Shown here piece by piece: positions 55,441-64,000 of a stretch of 64,000 nt of DNA. Numbering within the stretch: the first letter of the stretch is position 1; each line of letters opens with the position of its first letter. The notes under the pieces were generated by a model. The model was given only the letters and a program-made list of their open reading frames with translations. It made no database searches and had not been told where the DNA came from. A program made the translations under genes and the position numbers. This stretch comes from Acidimicrobiaceae bacterium (GTDB lineage: Bacteria > Actinomycetota > Acidimicrobiia > Acidimicrobiales > UBA8190): positions 118,919 to 182,918 of the forward strand of contig PLXQ01000069.1 in NCBI GenBank assembly GCA_003151475.1. Direction: 5' to 3'.

Positions 55441-56727
55441 ATGGTACGGCGTCCGTTGACGTTTCAATGGTGGCGGCACCGACGTGCAGTTGCGTGCATG
55501 TTGATGCTGGTTCCCATGGTCGTCTTAGGACTCCGACCGGCTTCCGTGGCCGCCGCCGGATCCTCGCCAAGGCACAAAGGTGCCACTGCGCGTTTGTTGG
55601 CCACCATGGCTAACCCGGACATTGGGGGCGACTACTTCGGAAATTCTGTAGGTATCTCCGGTAACACGGCTGTCGTGGGTGCTTATATGTCCAACCCAAA
55701 TTGGAACGGGACCGCCAATGTATTCGTTCGAAATGGGTCCGGCTGGCCAACAACGCCCAACGTCATCCTGGACGACCCTGTCACGGCCAACGCCGGCGAT
55801 CAGTTCGGCAATGGCGTGGCCATCTCTGCGAATACCATTGTCGTCGGAGCCTCTTGGACGAACACGCAAGCAGGCGCGGCCTACGTGTACGAAAGGCAGG
55901 CCTCTACGTGGCCGGAGGAACCGACGGTCACATTGCCGGGGACACCATTTGCTCAATTCGGCTACTCGGTGGCCACGTCGAAAAACGTGATCGCAGTGGG
56001 CGCTCCAGCTCTAGACGGGGGTAACGGAGCGGCGTACATTTACGTTCGCAGCAGTTCTGGTTGGCCGACAACACCAACGGTAACTCTTTTGGACCCCGGG
56101 CTCTCGAACCAAGAAGGGGTCGACCGGTTCGGATTGGCGGTGGCCGTATCAAGGAACTCAGTGTTCGTCGGATCCCCAGGAGCGGCTTACCCCCAGTTGG
56201 GTACCGGAGTCGGGGCAGCCTACGTCTACGTCCGCAATTCTTCTGGCTGGCCTACCACACCCACCGTTGTTCTGTCGCAGCCCGGTGGCTCGGCGGGTGA
56301 CGGCTTCGGCGGGTCGTTGGCCGCGACGGGAACGACAGCGGTAGTTAGTGCGGCCGGCACGGACGGCGGCGGTGACGCGTACGTGTTCCAGCACACCGCC
56401 TCTGGATGGAAGTCCACACCGAAGGTCACGATGGCTGACCCCGGGCAGGATGCCACTGATGGCTTTGGGATTTCGGTAGCTATCTCTGGTGGCACAATTG
56501 CCGTTAGCACGCCTTATGCGGCGAACGCGGGAGGCGCGGGGTATCTCTACTTTCGCCGAGCCTCTGGCTGGCCCAAGGCACCCAGCATCAGTTTGATCGA
56601 TCCGAATATGGCTGACAACTTTCCCGATGAGTTCGGGCGATCTGTGGGTGTATCGAACTCCACCGTGTTGATCGGAGCCGTGTCGACAGATACCGATTCT
56701 GGGGCCGCATACATCTATAGACGATGA
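55441..56727 (+). CDS. secreted FG-GAP (integrin-like) beta-propeller protein
   Basis: 428 residues from ATG 55441 (GGAGGCGAG upstream); an earlier in-frame ATG at 55384 adds 19 unlikely residues. Signal peptide about 15-40 (AVACMLMLVPMVVLGLRPAS, cleaved near AAA-G). About seven repeats follow, each with the FG-GAP pattern: FGNSVGISGNTAVVGAYM, FGNGVAISANTIVVGASW, FGYSVATSKNVIAVGAPA, through FGRSVGVSNSTVLIGAVS. Linkers read AAYVYVRNSSGWPTTPTV. The protein is predicted to be an exported seven-bladed propeller for ligand or surface binding; integrin-type calcium motifs (DxDxDG) are not evident. Confidence 0.85.
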   Translation: MVRRPLTFQWWRHRRAVACMLMLVPMVVLGLRPASVAAAGSSPRHKGATARLLATMANPDIGGDYFGNSVGISGNTAVVGAYMSNPNWNGTANVFVRNGSGWPTTPNVILDDPVTANAGDQFGNGVAISANTIVVGASWTNTQAGAAYVYERQASTWPEEPTVTLPGTPFAQFGYSVATSKNVIAVGAPALDGGNGAAYIYVRSSSGWPTTPTVTLLDPGLSNQEGVDRFGLAVAVSRNSVFVGSPGAAYPQLGTGVGAAYVYVRNSSGWPTTPTVVLSQPGGSAGDGFGGSLAATGTTAVVSAAGTDGGGDAYVFQHTASGWKSTPKVTMADPGQDATDGFGISVAISGGTIAVSTPYAANAGGAGYLYFRRASGWPKAPSISLIDPNMADNFPDEFGRSVGVSNSTVLIGAVSTDTDSGAAYIYRR

Positions 56728-57673
56728 GTGACATTGAGACGTCGTAAGGATCGAACACGGGCACTGCCTGTGTAGCAGCCCAGCTACAGGCCAACGTGGG
56801 AAGACGTGACGAATACGCGTCGGATGCAATATGCGTCATAGCTCGATCTTCGTGGAGAGCTCCCTCACACACCCAGCGGTTATCCGCACCAGCGGTTCCG
56901 GCACGATGAGCGGAGGGTCCGCTGTCCGGGCAGCGCCCACTCATCTTCGACTTGGGCGGCACCGGACTCCGGAGGGCAGTTTGAAGTGTCCAGGAAGCCC
57001 AGCCAGTGATCGGCGATGCCTTCGAGCTGGACCTCCTTTCCAGCGAGTCTGCTTCGGTCTCGCCAGTAGTCGTCAGTTGATCGTCAAAATTGATCGTCAA
57101 GGCCCGCCCGGATCGGCCATATGAAAAGGGCGTCCCACGAGGGTCGTTCGCACTCGAGGGATCCCGGCGCTGCCCCATGACGGACCCAGCGGTCGGGGAT
57201 GCAGCCCGGCGAAGGTGGCTAGACATACTGGGGCAACGGGTCGGCAGATGAACACGGATGTCCCGTATGACGTACCTGCCCCGGAACCTTCTCCGGGCGG
57301 GTCCTTACGGGACGCTCCCTCGGATTGAGGTGTCCCGACTTTTGTCTGCCCGGATACGGTTCCCCAAACGGGACGCCCGGCTGACCCGCGTCGGCCGACC
57401 TCGCAGGGACGCGATTACCGTCGCTCTGGCGCGGTGCGACCTTTGCTCGGATTGTCGTTCGGGAGCGCCGCTACGTGCTCGCGCCCGGTGCCGATACCGA
57501 GCGGTTGGTGGCCCAATGACTCTTCCGGATGGCTCGCTGTCGTTGCCCAGTCTCGAGCGGCTTCCCGATCTGGTGTCCTGGAAGTGCGGGCCGGCCTTCG
57601 GGCAATACATGGTGGGGTTGGCGAAGGTAGCGTTCTTCACGGATCTCGCTGGCTACCAACGCTCGGAGGTGTC
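56728..57673. other. long gap with gene remnants but no supported gene
   Basis: 946 bp. A direct repeat TTGATCGTCAA occurs twice near 57076-57101. A 44-residue open stretch ending at 57519 (frame end APGADTERLVAQ) looks like the tail of a lost gene. Its TGA overlaps the ATG of a 61-codon frame (57516-57701, MTLPDGSLSLPSLERLPDLV) that overlaps the aldolase start. Neither is recognised. GGAGGTGTC at the end is the aldolase ribosome site. Confidence 0.4.
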
Positions 57674-58342
57674 ATGGACAAGGACTTGGTCGATCAGGTG
57701 ATCGATGTCGCTCAACGGGTGGTGGCCAGCGGAGCAATCTCTGCGAACGGACATGGAAACGTGAGCCTCCGGGTCCCAGGGGCGGAGGAGATGTACTTCA
57801 CCGCGGGTCCGTCGTTACGAAACCACGCTCCGTCCGCCGTCGTGCGGGTCGGGCTAGACGGAACCCTTCTGGAGGGTGATCTGCCGCCCATCCAGGGTGC
57901 CGTGGTCGCCATGCACACGGCGATGTACGCGGACCACCTCGACGTCGGCTGCGTCCTTCACACGCATTCTCCGTACGCGACCGCCTACGCCGTGGCCCAC
58001 CGTCCGATCGGATGTTGGGTCGAAGCCTTGGCCATGTTCGGCTTGCCGACCGGGGTGCCGTTGGCCAGCTACGGACCGCGGGGGTCCGACCAAGCGGTGG
58101 CCAATATCCGGGCCTCGATCACCCCGGGCGTTCCTGCGGTTCTACTGGCGAACCATGGGGTGTTGGTGTTTCACCGAACCCCTGAGTTGGCCATCCTGGT
58201 CGGAGGGATCGTCGAGGAGGCCGCTCAGGCGGGGCTCAACGCCGACAGCATCGGCGGCCCAGTCGAAATCCCTGAGGAACTTCGAGCAGCGGCTCTTCAA
58301 CGCGCCATGGTCTTTGAGAGCCAAGGAACGGCGCACGCCTAG
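57674..58342 (+). CDS. class II aldolase/adducin-family protein
   Basis: 222 residues, ribosome site GGAGGTGTC before ATG. The zinc-site pattern of L-fuculose- or L-ribulose-phosphate aldolases and 4-epimerases is clear: SANGHGNVSLRVPG, the acid Glu region, HTHSPYATAYA (two His ligands) and LLANHGVLVFHRTP (third His). The substrate phosphate loop is partly conserved. Such enzymes cleave or epimerise sugar phosphates or related aldols. It stands alone, with no sugar-uptake or kinase gene nearby, so the substrate is open. Confidence 0.85.
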   Translation: MDKDLVDQVIDVAQRVVASGAISANGHGNVSLRVPGAEEMYFTAGPSLRNHAPSAVVRVGLDGTLLEGDLPPIQGAVVAMHTAMYADHLDVGCVLHTHSPYATAYAVAHRPIGCWVEALAMFGLPTGVPLASYGPRGSDQAVANIRASITPGVPAVLLANHGVLVFHRTPELAILVGGIVEEAAQAGLNADSIGGPVEIPEELRAAALQRAMVFESQGTAHA

Positions 58343-58499
58343 TTGTTCTGGCGCAGAGCCGTCTGATCTGGCGCACTCGGGCGCCGATCCCAGCTTGCGG
58401 CCCGACTGATCGGATGGAGCGATCTGAACCGCTTGCTGGAGTGTGCAGGCGGCCCAGCGCCATGCCAGATATCGATCGCTCTGCGGGAAGCTGTGCTGC

Positions 58500-59189
58500 T
58501 TACGGCTCCCAGACGGCGTGGTCGTGAGCGAACACTACCCGGCGAGGGTCGAGTTTCTGCAGCCGGTCGATCCACGCTTGCGCGGGGGGAACGACCGCGT
58601 CGTGACGGTCGCGATTTGCCCGCCAGGCGAGCACATCTGCGCTGTAGGCGCTGGCCGTATCGTGGCTCGGGCAAGCCACCACCACGGTCCCGTCGCCGAG
58701 GCGCACGACGAGCGACTGATGCCCTGCCGTGTGACCCGGCGTAGGTACCACGATCACCCCAGGCAGGATCTCGGCCTCGCCTTCCAACTCAAGGTAGCGC
58801 AGCCCGGGAGCGTCGACGAGGTCAGGGATGGTGTAGCCAGCGCACCTGGCCAGCTCCAACTCCGCCCGTTGGGCGACGATCGGACAGCCGGTCAGCAGCG
58901 GGTTGCCGCCGCAGTGGTCGAAGTGCAAGTGACAGTTGACCACCAACGTCACTTTCTCGGCGCTGGCCCCGGCCGCGGCGAGCGCAGCGGGTAGGGGTTG
59001 TCGGCGGGGACGATAGTGAGCATCGACGTCCGGGTGACTGCCCATGCCGGTGTCCACGAGCACGAGGCCGTCGACATGATGGACCACGTAGCCCAATACG
59101 GGCTCGACACGACTGGCTCCGGTGCCAGTCTCCTCGGCTGGGCGGACGAAATAGCCGAAGTCGACGCGTCGGATAACTGGAACGCTCAT
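58500..59189 (-). CDS. metallo-beta-lactamase-fold hydrolase (N-acyl-homoserine-lactonase-like)
   Basis: 229 residues from ATG 59189. The di-zinc motif HLHFDH is in VVNCHLHFDHCGG (His87, His89, Asp91, His92). Further ligands lie in PTPGHTAGHQS and the C-terminal VVFAHDHAVWEP. The N-terminal VLGYVVHHVDGLVLVDTGMG is typical of lactonase-like MBL proteins. Quorum-quenching lactonases have this fold, but many MBL hydrolases with the same motif hydrolyse other esters, so the activity is uncertain. It follows the small zinc-binding-like gene on the same strand by 65 bp. Confidence 0.85.
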   Translation of the reverse strand: MSVPVIRRVDFGYFVRPAEETGTGASRVEPVLGYVVHHVDGLVLVDTGMGSHPDVDAHYRPRRQPLPAALAAAGASAEKVTLVVNCHLHFDHCGGNPLLTGCPIVAQRAELELARCAGYTIPDLVDAPGLRYLELEGEAEILPGVIVVPTPGHTAGHQSLVVRLGDGTVVVACPSHDTASAYSADVLAWRANRDRHDAVVPPAQAWIDRLQKLDPRRVVFAHDHAVWEP

Positions 59190-59254
59190 GTGTCCAGTCT
59201 GCACCGGTAGCCGATCCCCAAGCCGGCGATCTGAGTCACGCCGATTCGGACAAG

Positions 59255-59644
59255 CTACGCGAGTGATCCGATTGGACTGATCTCGTCCTGGGTGAGTGGG
59301 CACACCCAGATAGTGGCCCCGCTTCGTGCGATTGGTCGGAGGGGATGGGAATCCGGATGCTCCGGGCACTCCGGCCACACTGGCGATCGTCCAGAACCCC
59401 AAAGTGCCTCGACTGCCCAGTCCTGAACTTGATCGGCGAGGCTCACCACCTGGTCAGTGCGATCGGCACCGCTGATGATCGACACACCTGCGCCACCGGC
59501 ACCCGGAATGAAGAGCATGGTCCCCACCATGCCCTTCAGTGGCCAGTCAAGGTCTTCGAACTTGGGATTTATCGCAGTGGCGCTGGTCAGGTCGGCCAAG
59601 ACCGGTGCGAGAGCTGCCTCCAGTTCCGCATCCATAGCAGCCAT
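59255..59644 (-). CDS. conserved hypothetical protein with a Cys/His C-terminal motif
   Basis: 129 residues from ATG 59644 (ATG 59635 also possible). A short acidic helical N-terminus (MDAELEAALAPVLADLTS) leads to a middle strand region (GMVGTMLFIPGAGGAGVSII) and a tail with WPECPEHPDSHPL and ATIWVCPLT. Two cysteines and several histidines could bind metal. No family is recognised. It lies 65 bp upstream of the MBL gene on the same strand and probably shares its transcript. Confidence 0.6.
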   Translation of the reverse strand: MAAMDAELEAALAPVLADLTSATAINPKFEDLDWPLKGMVGTMLFIPGAGGAGVSIISGADRTDQVVSLADQVQDWAVEALWGSGRSPVWPECPEHPDSHPLRPIARSGATIWVCPLTQDEISPIGSLA

Positions 59645-60102
59645 TCTGGTCGATGGTCCGTCCCTGTGACGCCCTGCAATCGAAGTGCCGGCCACGGGTC
59701 GACCACCGCCGCCGAGTCACTGTTCTGGGGCATTTAGCGTTGTTCCCGGGGATCCACCCAGTTTGGCGGAGCCCTTCGTAGGGTGCGCCGGATCGGGTGC
59801 TTCTGGCTTGGCTATTTTGGGGTCGAAGCGAGCGTGGGCTCGACTCCTCAACGGTGATCGTCAGTCAGACGAGCCTCCCGGCGCACGTGCATCTCTTTTG
59901 TGGAACTCGGTGACCGAACATGGTGTCGGACCCCTGCTTCTGGAATGTCTGGATGGTCACAGCCCTGCGGCCACGTGCACAGGTCGACGATGAGTCCGGT
60001 TTGCGTTCTTGGCGCCGGTCGCCCGGTAAGAAGCTGATTCCCTCGGATCACTTCCAGCTTTCACCACTCAAGAAACTCACCGCCGAAGACGATCTATGGA
60101 AG

Positions 60103-63100
60103 ATGGAGGATCAGAGCGAGCCTCGACTAGCCAGTCAGGCTGCCGCAGTGCTCTTCTTCGGCGCGGGATCCATCACACTCCTCAATTCGCTTCAACCGAC
60201 CCGGATGGGCGCTGCTGGCGTCGAAACATCGTTCTTACAGGCCGCGTGCGCCGTCAGCTTCATTACCGCAGCAGTTGTCTGGCGATTCTTCTCCACTCGC
60301 TTCCCGATCATCATGAGGGTGGCGACAGCGTTCTGGGGTCTTCTTCTCCTGGTAGGTGTAGCGACCGTGGGACAGTACTCGTCCACCAGTCAGGCGAGCG
60401 TGGTCTTTCCCGTCTTCACCATGATGATCATCATGTGGCTGGGCTTGACCTGTCCGAGAGGATATGCGGCGTCGAGCGCGCCCGTCATGATCGCCGCATC
60501 GGTTGTGGCTGCGTCAGTCCCCGGCTCGAAGATCATGGTGATCAACGGTGTACTCGTGATCGCCGTCTCCGTCGTGATCGCCGAAACGGTCGCCTGGGCG
60601 ATGAGCGAGGTTCGCCGACGCGAAGCTCGCTTGGCCGTGCTGGCTAAGACAGATCCATTGACGGGACTGTTGAACCGGGCAGCATTCACTGAGCACATCG
60701 AAGGCGCCTGCGCTTCCGGTGAGCGGATCCTCCTGGCCTTTATCGATCTGAACGGATTCAAGGATGTCAACGACACGTTCGGACATCAACAAGGGGATCG
60801 GGTCCTTTCGGAGCTGGCAGAGCGGCTACTCCGTGCCGTTCGAAGCGATGACGTAGTGGGCCGATTCGGCGGAGACGAGTTCGTGATCCTATTCAGGAAT
60901 GCACCGACCGGGGAAAGCTCCGAACTGCTGGTGGAACGGATCCGGGGGGCGTTCGATGCGCCATGGCCCATGATTAGTCCCTCGACCATCTCCGCCAGTA
61001 TCGGGATCGTCGAAGACCTGAGCGGAGCACTCGAGCCGGAGGACCTGCTTCGCGAGGCCGACAATGCCATGTACTCGCGAAAACAGGGAGTAACGGCAGC
61101 GTCTTCTACCGTAGTCATGACCTCGCGCTCACTCGCTTACTACCGGGCGGCAGTAGACGGATTGGGCGGGAGCTTCACCATATTGCGGGTTGTCGATAAG
61201 GGGGACGATCTTGACTGGCGTATCGAAGAGGCGAATGCGCTGGTCCGGTCCAAATACTCATCAATTGCTCCTGATCCTGTAGGGCAGCTTCTGTCTACAC
61301 TCGACACGCTCGCCGACAACTCCGTACTGAAAGGCACCTATCGACGGGCGCTCGAATCGCAGCAACGCCAAGAGACGGAACTGCAGATCACCATTCCACA
61401 GCTCGACCACGCCTGGCGGCGACTCGTCGTTGTGCCCATTGACTCCCAAACCGTTGCGGTCATGACGTTCGATATCTCGCGGCAAAAGGCGGCTGAGCAG
61501 GCGCTCCTCGATGCAGAGAGCCAGAGCCGATCGATCGTGGAGACGGCAGCCGACGCCATTATGACCATCGATGCGGGAGGACAGATTCTCAGCTTCAACC
61601 GGGCAGCCGAAACGGTCTTCGAGGTGCCAGCCATCAACACCATCGGTGGCTCCTACCATCGATTCGCATCCGAAGGCTCGCTCATGACGCTTCGCCGGAC
61701 ATTTGCTGATGGCCGTTCAGACCGGCATGTCGAAGTCATGCTGACCCGCGCCAACGGCGAGGCATTCGTGGCGCAAGTGAGCATCTCGACCTTCGACACC
61801 AGCACCGGCACCGTGTCGACCGCCATCGTGCGAGACGTCTCCGAAGAGAAGGAAGTTGAAAGCGCGCTTCGTGCAGCTCAGGAGGCACTTGACCGAGCCG
61901 TCGACACCAGCGATATCGGGTTGCTCCTCCTTGATCAGGATCTCCGAATGTTTCGGGTTAATCAGACAGCGATGGCCATGCTCGGTCATGTCTCCTCAGA
62001 CCTCGTCGGGCGATCGATCATGGACATCATCCAACCCAACGAGGTCGACGAAGTCCGCCGCTACATGTCCGGGCTGCTCGGGCATGGCGGCAACCCGAAG
62101 AGTGAGATCAGAATCGTCGGTTCGGACCAGTCGGTCCGGGTCTTTGCCACACGAGGCATGACCGTCTTTGACCAGAGTGACCATCCGATGTACTTGATCC
62201 TGCAGTTGGCGGATGCCACGGAGCGAAAGCACGAAGAAGAGCGCCAGCACTTCGAAGCCACCCATGATGCGCTCACCGGACAACTGAACCGCACTGGGTT
62301 CTTGGAGTCCATTGGGGCGGAACTTGCCGATGGAGTTGCCGTGTTGTCCATCGATCTCGACCGCTTCCAACGTGTCAACGACGCCCTCGGCCGTACGACC
62401 GGAGACGCATTCCTCGTCGCCATCGGAGACCGCATCGCTCGACTGTTGCGTCCGAGAGACTCGGTGGCTCGGATCGGAGGAGATGAGTTCGGGGTTCTAT
62501 TCGCCGACGTCCGCGACGAGGAGACTGCCAACCGGCTGAGCCGCCGAATCATGCAATCGCTGGTAGAGCCGGTTCGGGTTGACGACGTCGAAGGATACGT
62601 GTCCGCCAGTATCGGGGTCGCTCTGGGAAAGGGTCACCTATGCCGCCCAGCCGAGCTACTGCGGATGGCTGACGTGGCGCTGTTCCGTGCCAAGGAGCGG
62701 GGACGAGGACGCAGCGAGACCTACGATCCTGAGTATCTCGCTTCGCCGATCCATCCATTTGAGACCGTAAACGCCCTTCATCGGGCACTTGAGCGGAATG
62801 AACTGCTGACGTATTTTCAGCCAATCGTCGATCTCAGCACCGGCCACCTGATCGGCCATGAGGCCTTGTTGCGGTGGGCACATTCGGGACGGGGATTGAT
62901 CCCGCCCGATGAGTTCATCGGACTGGCCGAGGAGTCTGGACTGATCGTTTCAATTGGCGACTGGGTTCTCGAGTCGGCATGCCGACAGACGGCGCTATGG
63001 AATGCCTCGAATGGTGCCAACGTGGGAACGGCTCCACTTTCCATCCACGTAAACGTGTCTCCAGTCCAACTCGACGATCCCACCTTGGCCATGCGGCTGT

Positions 63101-63561
63101 TGCGAATCATCGACAAGACAAACCTGCCGCCTTCGTCGGTGTGTTTGGAGATCACCGAGGGAAGCCTCATGCGGGATCCCGTGCAATCGGCGGCCACGCT
63201 GGCGGCGCTTCGAAAGGGCGGGGTACACATCAGTATTGACGATTTCGGAACCGGGCACTCTTCGTTGAGCTACATCAGGGACTTCCCGATCGATTCGCTA
63301 AAGATCGATCGAAGCTTCGTCAGCCATCTCGGAGTGGGTCCCGCTGACACTGCGATCGTGGAGGCGACCATAAATCTCGCCCATGCGCTGGACATCGTCG
63401 CCATTGCCGAAGGATTGGAGACCACTGGCCAGCTTCAGGCCCTTCGAAACCTTGGCTGCGACCTGGCGCAGGGCTATCTGCTCGCCCATCCGCTTCCCGC
63501 CAGTGTCGCCGAGACGGATCGCTCACTTGACTTGACTCAGTCGGAGCACCAATTGCGATAG
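60103..63561 (+). CDS. membrane GGDEF-PAS-PAS-PAS-GGDEF-EAL protein
   Basis: 1152 residues from ATG 60103, chosen because it starts just before the first membrane helix; in-frame starts back to 59920 are open but would add a tail that looks non-native. About five or six transmembrane helices span 10-170. GGDEF domain one has RFGGDEFVIL (motif at 256). Three PAS-like modules follow (about 350-730). GGDEF domain two has RIGGDEFGVL (motif at 792). The EAL domain has HEALLRWAH (motif at 920), EITEGSL, DDFGTGHSSLSYI, KIDRSFV and AEGLETT. Both cyclase motifs and the phosphodiesterase site look intact, so it could both synthesise and degrade c-di-GMP in response to membrane or PAS signals. Confidence 0.85.
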   Translation: MEDQSEPRLASQAAAVLFFGAGSITLLNSLQPTRMGAAGVETSFLQAACAVSFITAAVVWRFFSTRFPIIMRVATAFWGLLLLVGVATVGQYSSTSQASVVFPVFTMMIIMWLGLTCPRGYAASSAPVMIAASVVAASVPGSKIMVINGVLVIAVSVVIAETVAWAMSEVRRREARLAVLAKTDPLTGLLNRAAFTEHIEGACASGERILLAFIDLNGFKDVNDTFGHQQGDRVLSELAERLLRAVRSDDVVGRFGGDEFVILFRNAPTGESSELLVERIRGAFDAPWPMISPSTISASIGIVEDLSGALEPEDLLREADNAMYSRKQGVTAASSTVVMTSRSLAYYRAAVDGLGGSFTILRVVDKGDDLDWRIEEANALVRSKYSSIAPDPVGQLLSTLDTLADNSVLKGTYRRALESQQRQETELQITIPQLDHAWRRLVVVPIDSQTVAVMTFDISRQKAAEQALLDAESQSRSIVETAADAIMTIDAGGQILSFNRAAETVFEVPAINTIGGSYHRFASEGSLMTLRRTFADGRSDRHVEVMLTRANGEAFVAQVSISTFDTSTGTVSTAIVRDVSEEKEVESALRAAQEALDRAVDTSDIGLLLLDQDLRMFRVNQTAMAMLGHVSSDLVGRSIMDIIQPNEVDEVRRYMSGLLGHGGNPKSEIRIVGSDQSVRVFATRGMTVFDQSDHPMYLILQLADATERKHEEERQHFEATHDALTGQLNRTGFLESIGAELADGVAVLSIDLDRFQRVNDALGRTTGDAFLVAIGDRIARLLRPRDSVARIGGDEFGVLFADVRDEETANRLSRRIMQSLVEPVRVDDVEGYVSASIGVALGKGHLCRPAELLRMADVALFRAKERGRGRSETYDPEYLASPIHPFETVNALHRALERNELLTYFQPIVDLSTGHLIGHEALLRWAHSGRGLIPPDEFIGLAEESGLIVSIGDWVLESACRQTALWNASNGANVGTAPLSIHVNVSPVQLDDPTLAMRLLRIIDKTNLPPSSVCLEITEGSLMRDPVQSAATLAALRKGGVHISIDDFGTGHSSLSYIRDFPIDSLKIDRSFVSHLGVGPADTAIVEATINLAHALDIVAIAEGLETTGQLQALRNLGCDLAQGYLLAHPLPASVAETDRSLDLTQSEHQLR

Positions 63562-64000
63562 AACGCGTAGCGATCGAGGGCGATTGTCACGCCGCCGAAC
63601 ATGACCCAGTCGGCACAGGTGACGGCCAAGAGCACATCAGCCGCGATCGGCGTTTCGACAGGGTGCCCGATTTGGGTTGGTCCCGTGATACCTGAGATGG
63701 TGCAGCCGATTCCATCCGGCTGATGGCCCGTCGAAAAGGCGGGGCTTCTACGGACAGCCGGGTATCCCGCAAGTGCCGTTCCGGGCGCAGGAAACTCTCG
63801 CGAGCAGCAAGGATTTCGGATGGACTTCCCCGGCGCACATAACGTTCGCCGGAGACCGCAGGGACTGGGAGTGGCGAGGGATGTCAGCGCACCCCCGAAT
63901 CGGCGATCTGTCCGTGCGCCGTACCCCCGGAGTGTCCCGGTCGCAGATCGGCTTGCGGGAAATCCAAGATGAAGTCCGCGGGCCGTTAGCGTTTACCGCA
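63562..64000. other. window end, no gene recognised
   Basis: 439 bp downstream of the large cyclic-di-GMP gene. Short frames on both strands lack ribosome sites and motifs. The segment is GC-rich with alternating short runs. A gene may start beyond the window edge. Confidence 0.4.

Noticed and set aside
54860..55570. Minus-strand 236-codon frame
   Set aside because: No motif, unusual composition, and it overlaps the start of the FG-GAP gene, which has a good ribosome site and clear repeats.
57516..57701. 61-codon gene coupled to a lost upstream gene
   Set aside because: It overlaps the aldolase start, has no ribosome site or family, and the upstream frame is only 44 codons.

Overview
The window is a GC-rich chromosomal segment of an actinobacterium. 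Several features point to an environmental, Acidimicrobiia-like organism. These are a mycothiol-dependent formaldehyde dehydrogenase (MscR type), an F420-type luciferase-like oxidoreductase, GAF-ANTAR regulators, acyl-ACP and acyl-CoA desaturases, and a secreted hydrolase with tandem 'ASDGGVFSFG' repeats. No rRNA, tRNA, CRISPR array, prophage or intact insertion sequence was recognised.

Layout. 0-8.8 kb: C69/secernin-like peptidase, PIG-L deacetylase, class I glutamine amidotransferase, lipoprotein, acyl-ACP desaturase, a twice-frameshifted EAL-GAF-GAF gene, a limonene-epoxide-hydrolase-like enzyme, and an HxlR regulator divergent from a cytosolic HtrA-like protease. 8.8-17.5 kb: secreted GH43-like protein with repeats, aconitase, DinB protein, aldo/keto reductase, and a minus-strand run of PQQ-propeller lipoprotein, a 51-residue peptide and a membrane protein. 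17.5-23.5 kb: Rieske oxygenase, TetR/BetI-like regulator with two matching 20-bp operators, a permease-like remnant, MscR and NAD-formate dehydrogenase. Together these suggest a decayed demethylation locus with formaldehyde-to-CO2 oxidation, and the intergenic gaps are full of minisatellites. 23.5-32.3 kb: redox genes (MDR, LLM, two SDRs, nitroreductase, SRPBCC), HDAC-like hydrolase, aldo/keto reductase and argS. 32.3-36.7 kb: an operon matching the proposed aminophosphonate FAD oxidase plus phosphonatase-like HAD pair, with an alkaline-phosphatase-superfamily hydrolase, then GNAT and fatty-acid desaturase genes. 36.8-42.3 kb: amidohydrolase, SnoaL-like gene with an in-frame amber codon, PAS-GGDEF-EAL protein and two consecutive GAF-ANTAR regulators.

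From about 42.8 kb to the end the region looks accessory. Coding density drops, several long gaps have no clear gene, and base composition is less GC-rich. It holds secreted proteins (phosphoesterase, CAP/IPT protein, FG-GAP propeller), an ECF sigma operon, a decayed SDR, a class II aldolase, an MBL-fold hydrolase and a 1152-residue protein with two GGDEF domains and one EAL domain.

Functional themes are C1 and phosphonate oxidation, cyclic-di-GMP signalling (three proteins, one broken), and secreted beta-propeller proteins. A recurring DNA feature is short tandem duplications of 14-22 bp in promoter regions. All calls come from reading sequence motifs; no database search was run.
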